NCBI RefSeq assembly: GCF_900215245.1
Contig: NZ_LT907842.1
Coordinates: 1,798,001-1,862,000, forward strand
Direction: 5' to 3'
Length of the DNA stretch: 64,000 bases
DNA from: Pseudomonas fluorescens
GTDB lineage: Bacteria; Pseudomonadota; Gammaproteobacteria; Pseudomonadales; Pseudomonadaceae
A program made the translations under genes and the position numbers. The notes below the pieces were generated by a model, which was not told the origin of the DNA, searched no databases, and worked only from the letters and a program-made list of their open reading frames with translations. This document shows, piece by piece, positions 1-7,253 of the stretch; positions within the stretch are counted from its first letter, which is position 1, and the number at the start of each line of letters is the position of its first letter.

Positions 1-160
1 TTTCAAAACGCTCCGCCACCCACAATACGCCGCGATCATCCCAATGCATCGCCCAGGCAACGCCATACACAATTACCGCGACCAGGAACAGCCAGGAATA
101 CCAGCGCAGGGCAAAACGTGAACGGGGTTTGGATTTAACGGAAGGCAAGAGCACGGCCAT
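1..160 (-). CDS. N-terminal fragment of a membrane-anchored protein, possibly SdiA-regulated (YjiK-like) family
   Basis: The reading frame starts with ATG at 158-160 on the minus strand and runs off the left edge, so only about 53 residues are visible. It begins with a basic cytoplasmic stretch (MAVLLPSVKSKPRSRFALRW) followed by one hydrophobic segment (WLFLVAVIVYGVAWA) and then WVAERFE. This is a type II membrane anchor or uncleaved signal. From memory, Pseudomonas SdiA-regulated-domain (YjiK-like) proteins open in a similar way and lie close to serA, which is the only basis for the family guess. The catalytic or beta-propeller part is outside the window, so the assignment is weak. Confidence 0.45.
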   Translation of the reverse strand, partial: MAVLLPSVKSKPRSRFALRWYSWLFLVAVIVYGVAWAMHWDDRGVLWVAERFE

Positions 161-296
161 TGAGCGCTTTTCCAGAAAGTCAGCTTTAGGTGATAGCACA
201 GGATCGACGGGCCCGCGCGCAGGAGCCTGCGGATTATCCGGATGGCGTGTGAAAAAAATGCAAAACCCTTCGATTCTGCTAATGATGTACGCAATC

Positions 297-390
297 AAAT
301 GGGAGCGGGCTTGCTCGCGAATGCAGCGTGTCAGTCACCGAATGTGTTGACTGGTACACCGCATTCGCGAGCAAGCCCGCTCGCACATTT
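297..390. repeat. REP doublet (GGGAGCGGGCTTGC type), hairpin orientation
   Basis: Two inverted copies of the REP core (GGGAGCGGGCTTGCTCGCGA at 301-320 and its complement at 366-384) enclose a spacer containing GTGTCAGTCA and TTGACTG. The remaining intergenic sequence (161-296 and 391-412) shows nothing else recognisable. Confidence 0.9.
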
Positions 391-412
391 TTGACCGCGT
401 TTGGCCGGGTTC

Positions 413-1078
413 TTAGCGAACGCTGCTTTCGAAGCGGCTCACGCCCGCCAGCTCCAACACCAGCTCATCGCCCACATTCAACGGGCCCACACCGGCCGGG
501 GTGCCGGTGAGAATCACGTCACCCGCCTGCAGCGAGAAGCAGCCGGCCATGTGCTGGATCATCGGGATGATCGGGTTGAGCATCTGCGCGCTGTTGCCGT
601 CCTGGCGCACTTCGCCGTTGATGGTCAGGCGAATGCCGATGTCGGTCACGTCCGCAAAGGTGCTGCTCACCACAAACGGTGCGATCACCGCCGCGCCGTC
701 GAACGACTTGGCGATTTCCCACGGCAGGCCTTTGGCTTTCAATTCGGCCTGCTTGTCGCGCAGGGTCAAATCCAGCGCCGGGGCGAAGCCGGAGATGGCG
801 TCCAGCACTTCTTCACGGCTCGGCTTGGCCGACAACGGTTTGCCGATCAGTACCGCGATTTCCGCTTCGTAGTGCACCGAGCCGCGCTCGGTAGGGATGG
901 CAAAACCACCTTCCAGTGCTACCACGCAACTGCCCGGCTTGATGAACAGCAGGGGCTCGGTCGGGACCGGGTTGTCCAGTTCCTTGGCATGTTCGGCGTA
1001 GTTACGCCCGATGCACACCACTTTACCCAGGGGAAAGTGGATGTTGGTGCCGTCGATGTACTTGTGCTGGTAGCTCAT
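413..1078 (-). CDS. Fumarylacetoacetate hydrolase family protein (acylpyruvase/FAHD1-like)
   Basis: This 221-residue protein is a single FAH-fold domain. IGRNYAEH at residues 24-30 is the N-terminal motif of the short YcgM/FAHD1 acylpyruvases. The metal triad is visible as E71 and E73 in HYEAEIAVLIG and D103 in ALDLTLRD. The C-terminal DVILTGTPAGVGPL is the standard FAH signature. Members hydrolyse acylpyruvates or decarboxylate oxaloacetate in the cytoplasm with Mg2+ or Mn2+. It starts 22 bases after the stop of the D-2-hydroxyglutarate dehydrogenase gene on the same strand, so the two are probably co-transcribed. The true substrate cannot be told from sequence; a 2-oxoacid by-product of the neighbouring pathway is an inference. 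Confidence 0.85.
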   Translation of the reverse strand: MSYQHKYIDGTNIHFPLGKVVCIGRNYAEHAKELDNPVPTEPLLFIKPGSCVVALEGGFAIPTERGSVHYEAEIAVLIGKPLSAKPSREEVLDAISGFAPALDLTLRDKQAELKAKGLPWEIAKSFDGAAVIAPFVVSSTFADVTDIGIRLTINGEVRQDGNSAQMLNPIIPMIQHMAGCFSLQAGDVILTGTPAGVGPLNVGDELVLELAGVSRFESSVR

Positions 1079-1100
1079 GAAACGACTCCTTCAGGGACGG

Positions 1101-2495
1101 TTAAACAGCGAAGATCTTGCCAGGGTTCATGATCCCGTTAGGGTCGAACACCGCTTTGACTGCCTTCATGTATTCAATTTCAACCGGCGAGCGGCTGTAG
1201 GTCAGGTAATCGCGCTTGGTCATGCCCACGCCGTGTTCGGCGGAGATCGAGCCGTTGTACTTCTCGACGGTCTCGAACACCCACTTGTTGACGGTGGCGC
1301 ACTTGGCGAAGAACTCGTCCTTGCTCAGGTTTTCCGGCTTGAGGATGTTCAGGTGCAGGTTGCCGTCGCCGATGTGGCCGAACCAGACAATTTCGAAGTC
1401 CGGGTAATGCTCACCGACGATCGCGTCAATTTCCTTCAAGAACGCCGGGACTTTGGAAACGGTCACGGAGATGTCGTTCTTGTAGGGCGTCCAGTGGGAA
1501 ATAGTCTCGGAGATGTACTCGCGCAGTTTCCACAGGTTGTGCAGTTGGGTTTCGCTCTGGCTCATCACGCCGTCCAGCACCCAGCCCTGCTCAACGCAGT
1601 GCTCGAAGGTTTCCAGGGCGTGGTTGGCGACTTCTTCGGTGGTGGCTTCGAATTCCAGCAGCGCGTAGAACGGGCATTCGGTTTCGAACGGTGCCGGTAC
1701 GTCGCCACGGCCCATGACTTTGGCCAGGGCCTTGTCGGAGAAGAATTCGAAGGCGGTCAGGTCCAGCTTGCTCTGGAACGCGTGCAGCACCGGCATGATC
1801 GAGTCGAAGTCAGTGGTGCCAAGCACCATGGCAGTGAGGTTTTTCGGCGCCCGGTCCAGGCGCATGGTGGCTTCCACCACAAAACCCAACGTACCTTCGG
1901 CACCGATAAACAGCTGGCGCATGTCATAACCGGTGGCGTTCTTGATCAGGTCGCGGTTCAGCTCCAGTACGTCACCTTTGCCGGTGACGACTTTCATGCC
2001 GGCGACCCAGTTGCGGGTCATGCCGTAGCGGATCACTTTAATCCCGCCGGCATTGGTGCCGATGTTGCCGCCAATCTGGCTCGAACCGGACGAAGCGAAG
2101 TCCACCGGGTAGTACAGGCCTTTTTCTTCGGCGACGTTCTGCAATTGCTTGGTGACCACGCCCGGCTGGCACCTGGCGGTGCGGTCGGTGAGGTTCACGT
2201 CGAGGATCTGGTTCATGTAGTCGAACGACACCACCACCTCGCCATTGGCCGCAACGGCAGCAGCCGACAAGCCGGTACGACCACCGGATGGCACCAGCGC
2301 CACCTTGTGTTCATTGGCCCAACGGACGATGGCTTGCACCTGTTCGATGGTCTTGGGAAAGACGATGGCAGACGGTGCAGGTGCGAAGTGCTTGGTCCAA
2401 TCCTTGCCGTAAGCCTCCAGGGAGTCTGCATCGGTCAGCACTTTGCCGGGCTCAACCAGGGTCTTTAGCTCATCAATCAGGGCAGGATGGGTCAT
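1101..2495 (-). CDS. d2hgdh: D-2-hydroxyglutarate dehydrogenase (FAD-dependent)
   Basis: A 464-residue FAD_binding_4/GlcD-type oxidase. The PCMH flavin-binding fold shows as PSGGRTGLSAAAV (around residue 70) and SSGSSQIGGNIGTNAGG (around 125). The C-terminal FAD-oxidase domain has WFGHIGDGNLHLNI and ends with EHGVGMTKRDYL and PNGIMNPGKIF. The family oxidises D-2-hydroxyglutarate to 2-oxoglutarate and passes electrons to the respiratory chain through ETF. Pseudomonas orthologues lie beside serA and recycle the D-2-hydroxyglutarate that SerA makes. The start at 2495 (MTHPALIDEL, with GAGAG upstream) fits family alignments from memory. Upstream ATGs at 2519 (AGGA at good spacing) and 2525 would add 8-10 residues and cannot be excluded. 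D-lactate or glycolate oxidase is less likely given the neighbour. Confidence 0.88.
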   Translation of the reverse strand: MTHPALIDELKTLVEPGKVLTDADSLEAYGKDWTKHFAPAPSAIVFPKTIEQVQAIVRWANEHKVALVPSGGRTGLSAAAVAANGEVVVSFDYMNQILDVNLTDRTARCQPGVVTKQLQNVAEEKGLYYPVDFASSGSSQIGGNIGTNAGGIKVIRYGMTRNWVAGMKVVTGKGDVLELNRDLIKNATGYDMRQLFIGAEGTLGFVVEATMRLDRAPKNLTAMVLGTTDFDSIMPVLHAFQSKLDLTAFEFFSDKALAKVMGRGDVPAPFETECPFYALLEFEATTEEVANHALETFEHCVEQGWVLDGVMSQSETQLHNLWKLREYISETISHWTPYKNDISVTVSKVPAFLKEIDAIVGEHYPDFEIVWFGHIGDGNLHLNILKPENLSKDEFFAKCATVNKWVFETVEKYNGSISAEHGVGMTKRDYLTYSRSPVEIEYMKAVKAVFDPNGIMNPGKIFAV

Positions 2496-2563
2496 CGACA
2501 GAACTCTCGAACAATTCATGGTCATCCTGAGAACGCTTCACGTCGCAGGAATAGGTGTTTAGC

Positions 2564-2590
2564 GGGGCGCGTATGCTAGCATACCGCCCC
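2564..2590. promoter_or_regulatory. Large near-palindrome in the d2hgdh-serA divergent promoter region
   Basis: GGGGCG, one unpaired C, the perfect 14-bp palindrome GTATGCTAGCATAC (2571-2584), then CGCCCC (2585-2590). Apart from the C at 2570 the whole 27 bases is self-complementary. It lies 69 bases upstream of d2hgdh and 131 upstream of serA. An operator for a dimeric regulator is the simplest reading. The regulator is unknown. Confidence 0.5.
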
Positions 2591-2622
2591 CGCAGGACAG
2601 AGCCCAAAGGCGTTTCTGCGGT

Positions 2623-2640
2623 GACGGCTTTCCTGCCGTC
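2623..2640 (+). promoter_or_regulatory. Stem-loop in the serA 5' leader
   Basis: GACGGC and GCCGTC form a perfect 6-bp stem around TTTCCT, 81 bases before the serA ATG. No U-run follows, so it is not a terminator. It may be a leader structure or chance. Confidence 0.3.
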
Positions 2641-2721
2641 CGGGTCAGCTCTTGTGCACTGGTTCAGGGCACTAACTGCTCGATTCCCTGCCATTTTTCT
2701 CCGGGATACAGGTTTACGCAG

Positions 2722-3951
2722 ATGAGCAAGACTTCTCTCGATAAGAGCAAGATCAAGTTCCTTCTTCTGGAAGGCGTCCACCCATCGGCTGTCGACGTAC
2801 TGAAAGCCGCTGGGTACTCCAGCATTGAGTACATCACCAGTTCTCTGCCGGAAGCCCAGTTAAAGGAAAAGATCGCCGACGCGCACTTTATCGGCATTCG
2901 CTCCCGCACTCAGTTGACCGAAGAGATCTTCGACCACGCCAAGAAATTGGTGGCCGTCGGCTGTTTCTGCATCGGCACCAACCAGGTCGACCTCAACGCA
3001 GCGCGCGAGCGCGGCATCGCGGTGTTCAACGCACCGTACTCCAACACCCGTTCCGTGGCGGAACTGGTGCTGGCCGAGGCCATCCTGCTGCTGCGCGGCA
3101 TCCCAGAGAAGAACGCTTCCTGCCACCGTGGCGGCTGGATCAAAAGCGCGGCCAACTCCTTCGAAATCCGCGGCAAGAAGCTGGGTATCGTCGGTTACGG
3201 CTCGATCGGTACGCAGTTGTCGGTACTGGCTGAAGGCCTGGGCATGCAGGTGTTCTTCTACGACACCCTGACCAAACTGCCACTGGGCAACGCCACTCAG
3301 GTGTCGAGCCTGACCGAACTGCTGGGCATGTCCGACATCGTCACCCTGCACGTTCCGGAAACCGCTGAGACCCAGTGGATGATCGGCGAGAAGGAAATCC
3401 GCGCGATCAAGAAAGGCGGCATCCTGATCAACGCTGCACGCGGCACCGTGGTCGAGTTGGACGCACTGGCCGACGCGATCAAGGACAAGCACCTGATCGG
3501 CGCCGCTATCGACGTGTTCCCGGTAGAGCCACGCTCTAACGACGACATCTTCGAAAGCCCGCTGCGTGGCCTGGACAACGTGATCCTGACTCCACACATC
3601 GGCGGTTCCACTGCTGAAGCCCAAGCCAACATCGGCCTGGAAGTGTCGGAGAAACTGGTCAAGTACAGCGACAACGGTACGTCGGTGTCCTCGGTCAACT
3701 TCCCGGAAGTGGCCCTGCCGGCTCACCCTGGCAAGCACCGTTTGCTGCACATCCACCAGAACATCCCTGGCGTGATGATGGAGATCAACAAGGTCTTCGC
3801 AGAAAACGGCATCAACATTTCCGGTCAGTTCCTGCAGACCAACGAGAAAGTCGGCTACGTGGTCATCGACGTAGACGCCGAGTACTCGGACCTGGCGCAA
3901 GAGAAGCTGCAGCACATCAACGGCACGATTCGTAGCCGCGTGTTGTTCTAA
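2722..3951 (+). CDS. serA: D-3-phosphoglycerate dehydrogenase
   Basis: First enzyme of serine synthesis: oxidises 3-phosphoglycerate to 3-phosphohydroxypyruvate with NAD and can also reduce 2-oxoglutarate to D-2-hydroxyglutarate. At 409 residues it matches the E. coli length (410). The Rossmann motif is G158-Y-G160-SI-G163. The catalytic set R240, E269 and H292 (TPHIGGS) has the same numbering as E. coli. The C-terminal ACT domain (about 338-409) keeps the HIHQN serine-contact motif, so feedback inhibition by serine is expected. It is divergent from d2hgdh and ends in a bidirectional terminator. The Shine-Dalgarno sequence is weak. No frameshift or odd composition is seen. Confidence 0.97.
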   Translation: MSKTSLDKSKIKFLLLEGVHPSAVDVLKAAGYSSIEYITSSLPEAQLKEKIADAHFIGIRSRTQLTEEIFDHAKKLVAVGCFCIGTNQVDLNAARERGIAVFNAPYSNTRSVAELVLAEAILLLRGIPEKNASCHRGGWIKSAANSFEIRGKKLGIVGYGSIGTQLSVLAEGLGMQVFFYDTLTKLPLGNATQVSSLTELLGMSDIVTLHVPETAETQWMIGEKEIRAIKKGGILINAARGTVVELDALADAIKDKHLIGAAIDVFPVEPRSNDDIFESPLRGLDNVILTPHIGGSTAEAQANIGLEVSEKLVKYSDNGTSVSSVNFPEVALPAHPGKHRLLHIHQNIPGVMMEINKVFAENGINISGQFLQTNEKVGYVVIDVDAEYSDLAQEKLQHINGTIRSRVLF

Positions 3952-3969
3952 CGCTTTAAACGCCGCACA

Positions 3970-4001
3970 AAAAAGGGAGCCTTTCGGGGCTCCCTTTTTT
4001 A
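3970..4001. terminator. Bidirectional rho-independent terminator
   Basis: The stem AAAGGGAGCC/GGCTCCCTTT is flanked by an A-run on the left and a T-run on the right. It can therefore end both serA and the convergent DUF4399 gene, whose stop is at 4016. Confidence 0.85.
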
Positions 4002-4015
4002 CATCTGAACAAATC

Positions 4016-4456
4016 TTACTTGACGTTAACCGTGATGACTTTCGAGGCTACAGTCGGGTTGAACTGCATGTGCAGTTTGTCGCCGGCAACGAGTTGCAGC
4101 GTGTGCTTGCCCGGAGTGAGCGTCAGCTCGGTTTCAGTCTGGGCCTTGCCGTAGTGAATCACGGTGTCGGTGGCCGGGATCGGCACGCTGGCGTCAGGCA
4201 GCTCTTTTTGGTCGATCAGCAGGTGGTGGTGGCCGGTGCCTGGGTCCTGGCTGGTGGCCGGGGCCAGTTTCAGGCCGTCCATTCCGAATTTGACGGTGAA
4301 GGTTTTATCGACGGTGGCGCCATCTTTAGGCGACACGATAAATACTTTCGCACCTTCGGGTGGAGCACTGCGCGGAATACCGTCAGCGGCGGTGGCCAGC
4401 ATCGACGCCCCCAGCAAGAGGCTAGCCAGGGTTGCACGAGACAATAGAGCTTTCAT
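4016..4456 (-). CDS. Exported DUF4399 domain protein
   Basis: A 146-residue protein with a clear Sec signal peptide (MKALLSRATLASLLLGASML, cleavage after ATA-A). The mature part is a small beta-rich domain with VSPKDGATVDKTFTVKFGMDG, a histidine-rich GTGHHHLLID segment and LTPGKHTLQLVAGD. That pattern is typical of DUF4399, a periplasmic family of unknown function. The HHHLLID segment could bind metal (inference). The start at 4456 is chosen because GGAGAAG lies at good spacing and the signal peptide begins there. Longer upstream frames lack such support. It appears monocistronic. Confidence 0.8.
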   Translation of the reverse strand: MKALLSRATLASLLLGASMLATAADGIPRSAPPEGAKVFIVSPKDGATVDKTFTVKFGMDGLKLAPATSQDPGTGHHHLLIDQKELPDASVPIPATDTVIHYGKAQTETELTLTPGKHTLQLVAGDKLHMQFNPTVASKVITVNVK

Positions 4457-4590
4457 TCGCTTCTCCAGTTTTTCCAGGAAATCTGTTGGGTTATCACAAC
4501 TTCGCGACAAATTGCTGTCCAAGGCACTCAACACCATAGCAAAGCGATGCTGAAAGGCGCCTCGCACAGACGAATTCTTTAGGAGCGACC

Positions 4591-5076
4591 ATGCGCTTTT
4601 CGCCTGGCCTTGTACTTTTGCTGCCCCTTCTGAGCCCTTTGGCTCACGCCGAACTGATTGATGACGTGTTTGATCGCGGCGAATTGCGTATCGCCGTAGA
4701 GGCCAACACACCACCGTTCAACTTCAAGGACGGCGACAAGCTCACCGGTTTTGAAGTGGAACTCGGTGAGCAACTGGCGAAGGAGATGGACGTGCGCCCC
4801 TCGTTTATCACCACCGACGACACCGACCTGCTGCCAGGCGTTGAAACCGGCAAGTACGACGTGGCCATCAACCATATCGCTATGACTGCCGAGCTCAGTG
4901 ATCGGTTCGATTTCAGCGAGCCTTATCACCAAAAGCCGGAGCTTGCGATTCCCTTCCAGAAGGGCAACCCGGCCTTCAAGAGCAGCCTGGACAAGGCGTT
5001 GCAGCACGTGAAGGCCGATGGCCGCTTGAAAGCGCTGACGCAGAAGTGGTTTGGGGGCAACACCAAAGGCGAATAA
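4591..5076 (+). CDS. Compact periplasmic solute-binding protein (SBP_bac_3 family, one lobe shortened)
   Basis: A signal peptide (MRFSPGLVLLLPLLSPLAHA) precedes a recognisable amino-acid-binding-protein lobe: GELRIAVEANTPPFNF, GFEVELGEQLAKEM, then DVAINHIAMTAELSDRFDFSEPY. The normal family is about 230-260 residues. Here only 161 are present, and the chain passes from the FSEPY hinge motif almost directly to the C-terminal LKALTQKWFG helix, so most of lobe II is absent. Reading is continuous, with AGGAG before the start, so this is a deliberately small protein rather than an obvious frameshift. No permease or ATPase is adjacent. It may be a sensor or chaperone-like binding protein rather than a transport subunit (inference). 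Confidence 0.75.
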   Translation: MRFSPGLVLLLPLLSPLAHAELIDDVFDRGELRIAVEANTPPFNFKDGDKLTGFEVELGEQLAKEMDVRPSFITTDDTDLLPGVETGKYDVAINHIAMTAELSDRFDFSEPYHQKPELAIPFQKGNPAFKSSLDKALQHVKADGRLKALTQKWFGGNTKGE

Positions 5077-5089
5077 ATACTCGGTCGAT

Positions 5090-5165
5090 GTGGGAGCTGG
5101 GTTGCCTGCGATAGCGGTGTGTCAGTCACACATCAGGTGTTGAGCTATCGCTATCGCACAGAGCA
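5090..5165. repeat. REP element (GGGAGCTGGSTTGCCTGCGATA type) with a decayed second half
   Basis: GTGGGAGCTGGGTTGCCTGCGATA at about 5090-5113 is a recognisable REP. The expected inverted partner is reduced to TATCGCTATCGCAC at about 5146-5160, which lies inside the 3' end of the DUF523 gene. A GTCAGTCAC spacer typical of full doublets lies between. Confidence 0.6.
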
Positions 5166-5629
5166 GCTGCCGCTTCGGCCAGTTCAAGCTCACTGAACAC
5201 CCGCACTCCATGGCGCTTGAGCAATGCCGCCGTCACGCCTTCGCCGCTGACCTTCACGCCGCTGAAGGTGCCGTCATAGGTCAGCAGGTTCCCGCAAGAT
5301 GGGCTATTGGCCTTGAGAACGGCAATGCGGATGTCATGGCGCTGCACCAGCGCCAAGGCCTGGCGGGCGCCATCGAGAAAGGCGGCGCTGAAGTCTTCTC
5401 CCTCAGCGGTCAGCACCTGAGCGCGACCTTCCCACACATCGATACCCTGCCCGCCCGGGATCTCGGCAGAGGGCCGAGGCGTAGGCAAACCGCCCGACAC
5501 TTCGGGGCAGATCGCAACCACGCGCCCTTGTGCCTGCCAGGCTGCCAATTGATCGAACGGGCCGCTGGCACCACCGTCGTAACGCACCTTGTGCCCGAGC
5601 AGGCAGCGACTGATCAGAATCTTTTCCAT
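5126..5629 (-). CDS. DUF523 family protein
   Basis: A 167-residue cytoplasmic protein with the DUF523 (YbbK-like) hallmarks: ILISRCLLGHKVRYDGG at the N terminus, AICPEVSGGLPTPRPSAEI at about 40-57, and VLKANSPSCG at about 104-113. The three conserved cysteines (C9, one in ICPE, one in SPSCG) suggest a metal or sulfur chemistry site, but no function is established to my knowledge. It starts only two bases after the stop of the upstream prolyl-hydroxylase gene, so the two are translationally linked. The last residues (CDSDSSTPDV) overlap a decayed REP half and may be a recent, non-conserved tail. Confidence 0.8.
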   Translation of the reverse strand: MEKILISRCLLGHKVRYDGGASGPFDQLAAWQAQGRVVAICPEVSGGLPTPRPSAEIPGGQGIDVWEGRAQVLTAEGEDFSAAFLDGARQALALVQRHDIRIAVLKANSPSCGNLLTYDGTFSGVKVSGEGVTAALLKRHGVRVFSELELAEAAAALCDSDSSTPDV

Positions 5630-5631
5630 AC

Positions 5632-6264
5632 TTAAAACGGCTCGTTACCGCGCCGGCGAAACCAGCCGGTCAGGGACAGGCGCTCACGCGTTGCGGGCAG
5701 GACTTCGTGGGGCACCTCGCCAGACAGGAACACCACCAGGCTACCACCGCTGGGCACCACGTCGTATTCCACGCCGTCCTTGAGGTACATGCGCAACTGG
5801 CCACCCTGCTCGGGCAGCCAAGCGTCGTTCAAGTAAACCACTGCCGAGACCATACGCCGGTCGTCGTCGCGAAAACGGTCCACATGTTTGAGGTAAAACG
5901 CCCCCGGTGGATACATCGCAAAGTGACTTTCGAAATCCTCCAGGCCCAGGAACAGACCACGATTCATCGCCTGGCGCAGACTGTCCATCACGCCCATGTA
6001 CGTCTCGCAGACGGCGGCATCACCCTCTTCCAGCCACTGGATATGGTCACCGCGAATCCCTTCGCGAATCTCCTGGGCCGGGCCGCGCCCCACCGCTGCG
6101 GGCGCCAGTTCACCCTCAGCCGCACGTTTACGGCACTCAGCCGCCAGTTCCAGGGTCAGAGCCTGGGGCAGGAAGCCGTTCTGCTGCGACCAACCTTTTT
6201 CGGCCAGGTCGTCGACGATGCGTTGCAGCAGGGGATGATCGAGGGGTATTTGCATGGCGCGCAT
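5632..6264 (-). CDS. 2-oxoglutarate/Fe(II) prolyl 4-hydroxylase (PPHD-like)
   Basis: A P4Hc-fold oxygenase of about 210 residues. The iron ligands are H127 and D129 in LKHVDRF and H186 in VPHEVLP. R195 in RERLSLTGWF is placed to bind 2-oxoglutarate, the same H+9 spacing as in human PHD2. The whole protein, including GLEDFESHFAMYPPGAFY, resembles Pseudomonas PPHD (PA0310 in P. aeruginosa from memory), which hydroxylates a proline in elongation factor Tu. Starts at 6273, 6264 and 6255 are all possible: AGG lies just before 6273 and none has an ideal ribosome-binding site. It is followed by DUF523 two bases downstream. Confidence 0.85.
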   Translation of the reverse strand: MRAMQIPLDHPLLQRIVDDLAEKGWSQQNGFLPQALTLELAAECRKRAAEGELAPAAVGRGPAQEIREGIRGDHIQWLEEGDAAVCETYMGVMDSLRQAMNRGLFLGLEDFESHFAMYPPGAFYLKHVDRFRDDDRRMVSAVVYLNDAWLPEQGGQLRMYLKDGVEYDVVPSGGSLVVFLSGEVPHEVLPATRERLSLTGWFRRRGNEPF

Positions 6265-6395
6265 AGTATCCATACGCCTGTAAATCCGACAGAGCCGCCG
6301 AGCGTCTGAACACACTTTAGTCAGGTGACTGATAGGATTTCTCGACAAATCCTACGCCCGACACGGACAATAGTGGCCGACTGACAGGAGTCCCT

Positions 6396-7148
6396 ATGCG
6401 TCGTTTGTTTTTTTCCATGCTGATGTTCTGCGTTTTGCCCGCTTGGGCAGACGGCCATGACCAGTTATACAAGGTCGCCGGCTGGGCCGAACAACGTGCG
6501 CATTTCAATGACGCCCTCAGTGCAGCCCAGCAGCGCTACCGCAACAGCTTGCCGCCGGCGGTGTACCAGGCGCTGGTGGACAACAGCAACACACGTTTTG
6601 CGGCGCAGGCCGTGGACAAGCGTGCTGAAGCGCAATTGCGCAAAAACCTCGCGGACCCGAAACCTGCCCTGGCGTTTTTCCAATCGCCGCTGGGCCGCAA
6701 GATTGTCGCCGCCGAGTTGCTGGCCACCCGCCGTGACCAGCTGGCAAAAAACGCGCAAGGCCTGCCACACATCGAGGCCGACGCGACCCGCAGCCTGATC
6801 ATCGGGCACCTGGCTCAGGCCCTGCCGGCACGCGAGGCGGGGGCGGAAGTCAGCCTGGCGATTGCCGGGGTTGCCGCCGACAGCTTGAGCCAGATGATTC
6901 CTGGCCTGCTGGGTGGCGGCCAGGCCCAGGGCATGCTCAATGGTCAGCGCGAGCGGCTGATGCAGCAAATCGGCAACGACCTGAATAACACCCTGCTGTA
7001 TGTCTATCGAGATTTGTCCGACCCGGAGCTGGAAGAATTCGCCACGTTTGCGGAATCGCCGGAAGGCAGGGCGTATTACAAGGCAGCTCTTGCAGCCATT
7101 CGCGCAGGTCTTGCCGTTGGTCAAAGCACTTCCAGCCTGGCGCAGTAA
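6396..7148 (+). CDS. Exported DUF2059 domain protein
   Basis: A 250-residue protein with a short signal peptide (MRRLFFSMLMFCVLPAWA) and an all-helical mature part. Two similar segments are visible, NLADPKPALAFFQSPLGRKI at about 86-105 and DLSDPELEEFATFAESPEGRA at about 207-227. The second is the DUF2059 core (SDPELEEFATFAESPEGRAYY); the first looks like a partial internal repeat of it. The function is unknown. CAGGAG precedes the start. It stands alone between a divergent oxygenase operon and a REP doublet. Confidence 0.75.
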   Translation: MRRLFFSMLMFCVLPAWADGHDQLYKVAGWAEQRAHFNDALSAAQQRYRNSLPPAVYQALVDNSNTRFAAQAVDKRAEAQLRKNLADPKPALAFFQSPLGRKIVAAELLATRRDQLAKNAQGLPHIEADATRSLIIGHLAQALPAREAGAEVSLAIAGVAADSLSQMIPGLLGGGQAQGMLNGQRERLMQQIGNDLNNTLLYVYRDLSDPELEEFATFAESPEGRAYYKAALAAIRAGLAVGQSTSSLAQ

Positions 7149-7150
7149 CC

Positions 7151-7244
7151 AATGTGGGAGCGGGCTTGCTCGCGAATGCGGTGTGTCAGCCACTGTATTA
7201 GTTGACTGACAGGCGGTTTTCGCGAGCAAGCCCGCTCCCACATT
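7151..7244. repeat. REP doublet (GGGAGCGGGCTTGC type), hairpin orientation
   Basis: Near-perfect inverted 24-mers (GTGGGAGCGGGCTTGCTCGC and its complement) enclose GTGTCAGCCAC and GTTGACTGACAGGC. It fills the gap between the convergent DUF2059 and hydrolase genes and could act as a transcript-end stem-loop. Confidence 0.92.
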
Positions 7245-7253
7245 GGCTCCGTG

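Noticed and set aside
1077..2468. A 463-codon plus-strand open frame opposite d2hgdh
   Set aside because: It mirrors the third-codon-position pattern of the real gene on the other strand and its translation is rich in H, R, V and D with no domain. The minus-strand protein has clear FAD motifs.
2860..3915. A 351-codon minus-strand frame opposite serA
   Set aside because: Antisense shadow; serA has complete catalytic residues and an ACT domain on the plus strand.
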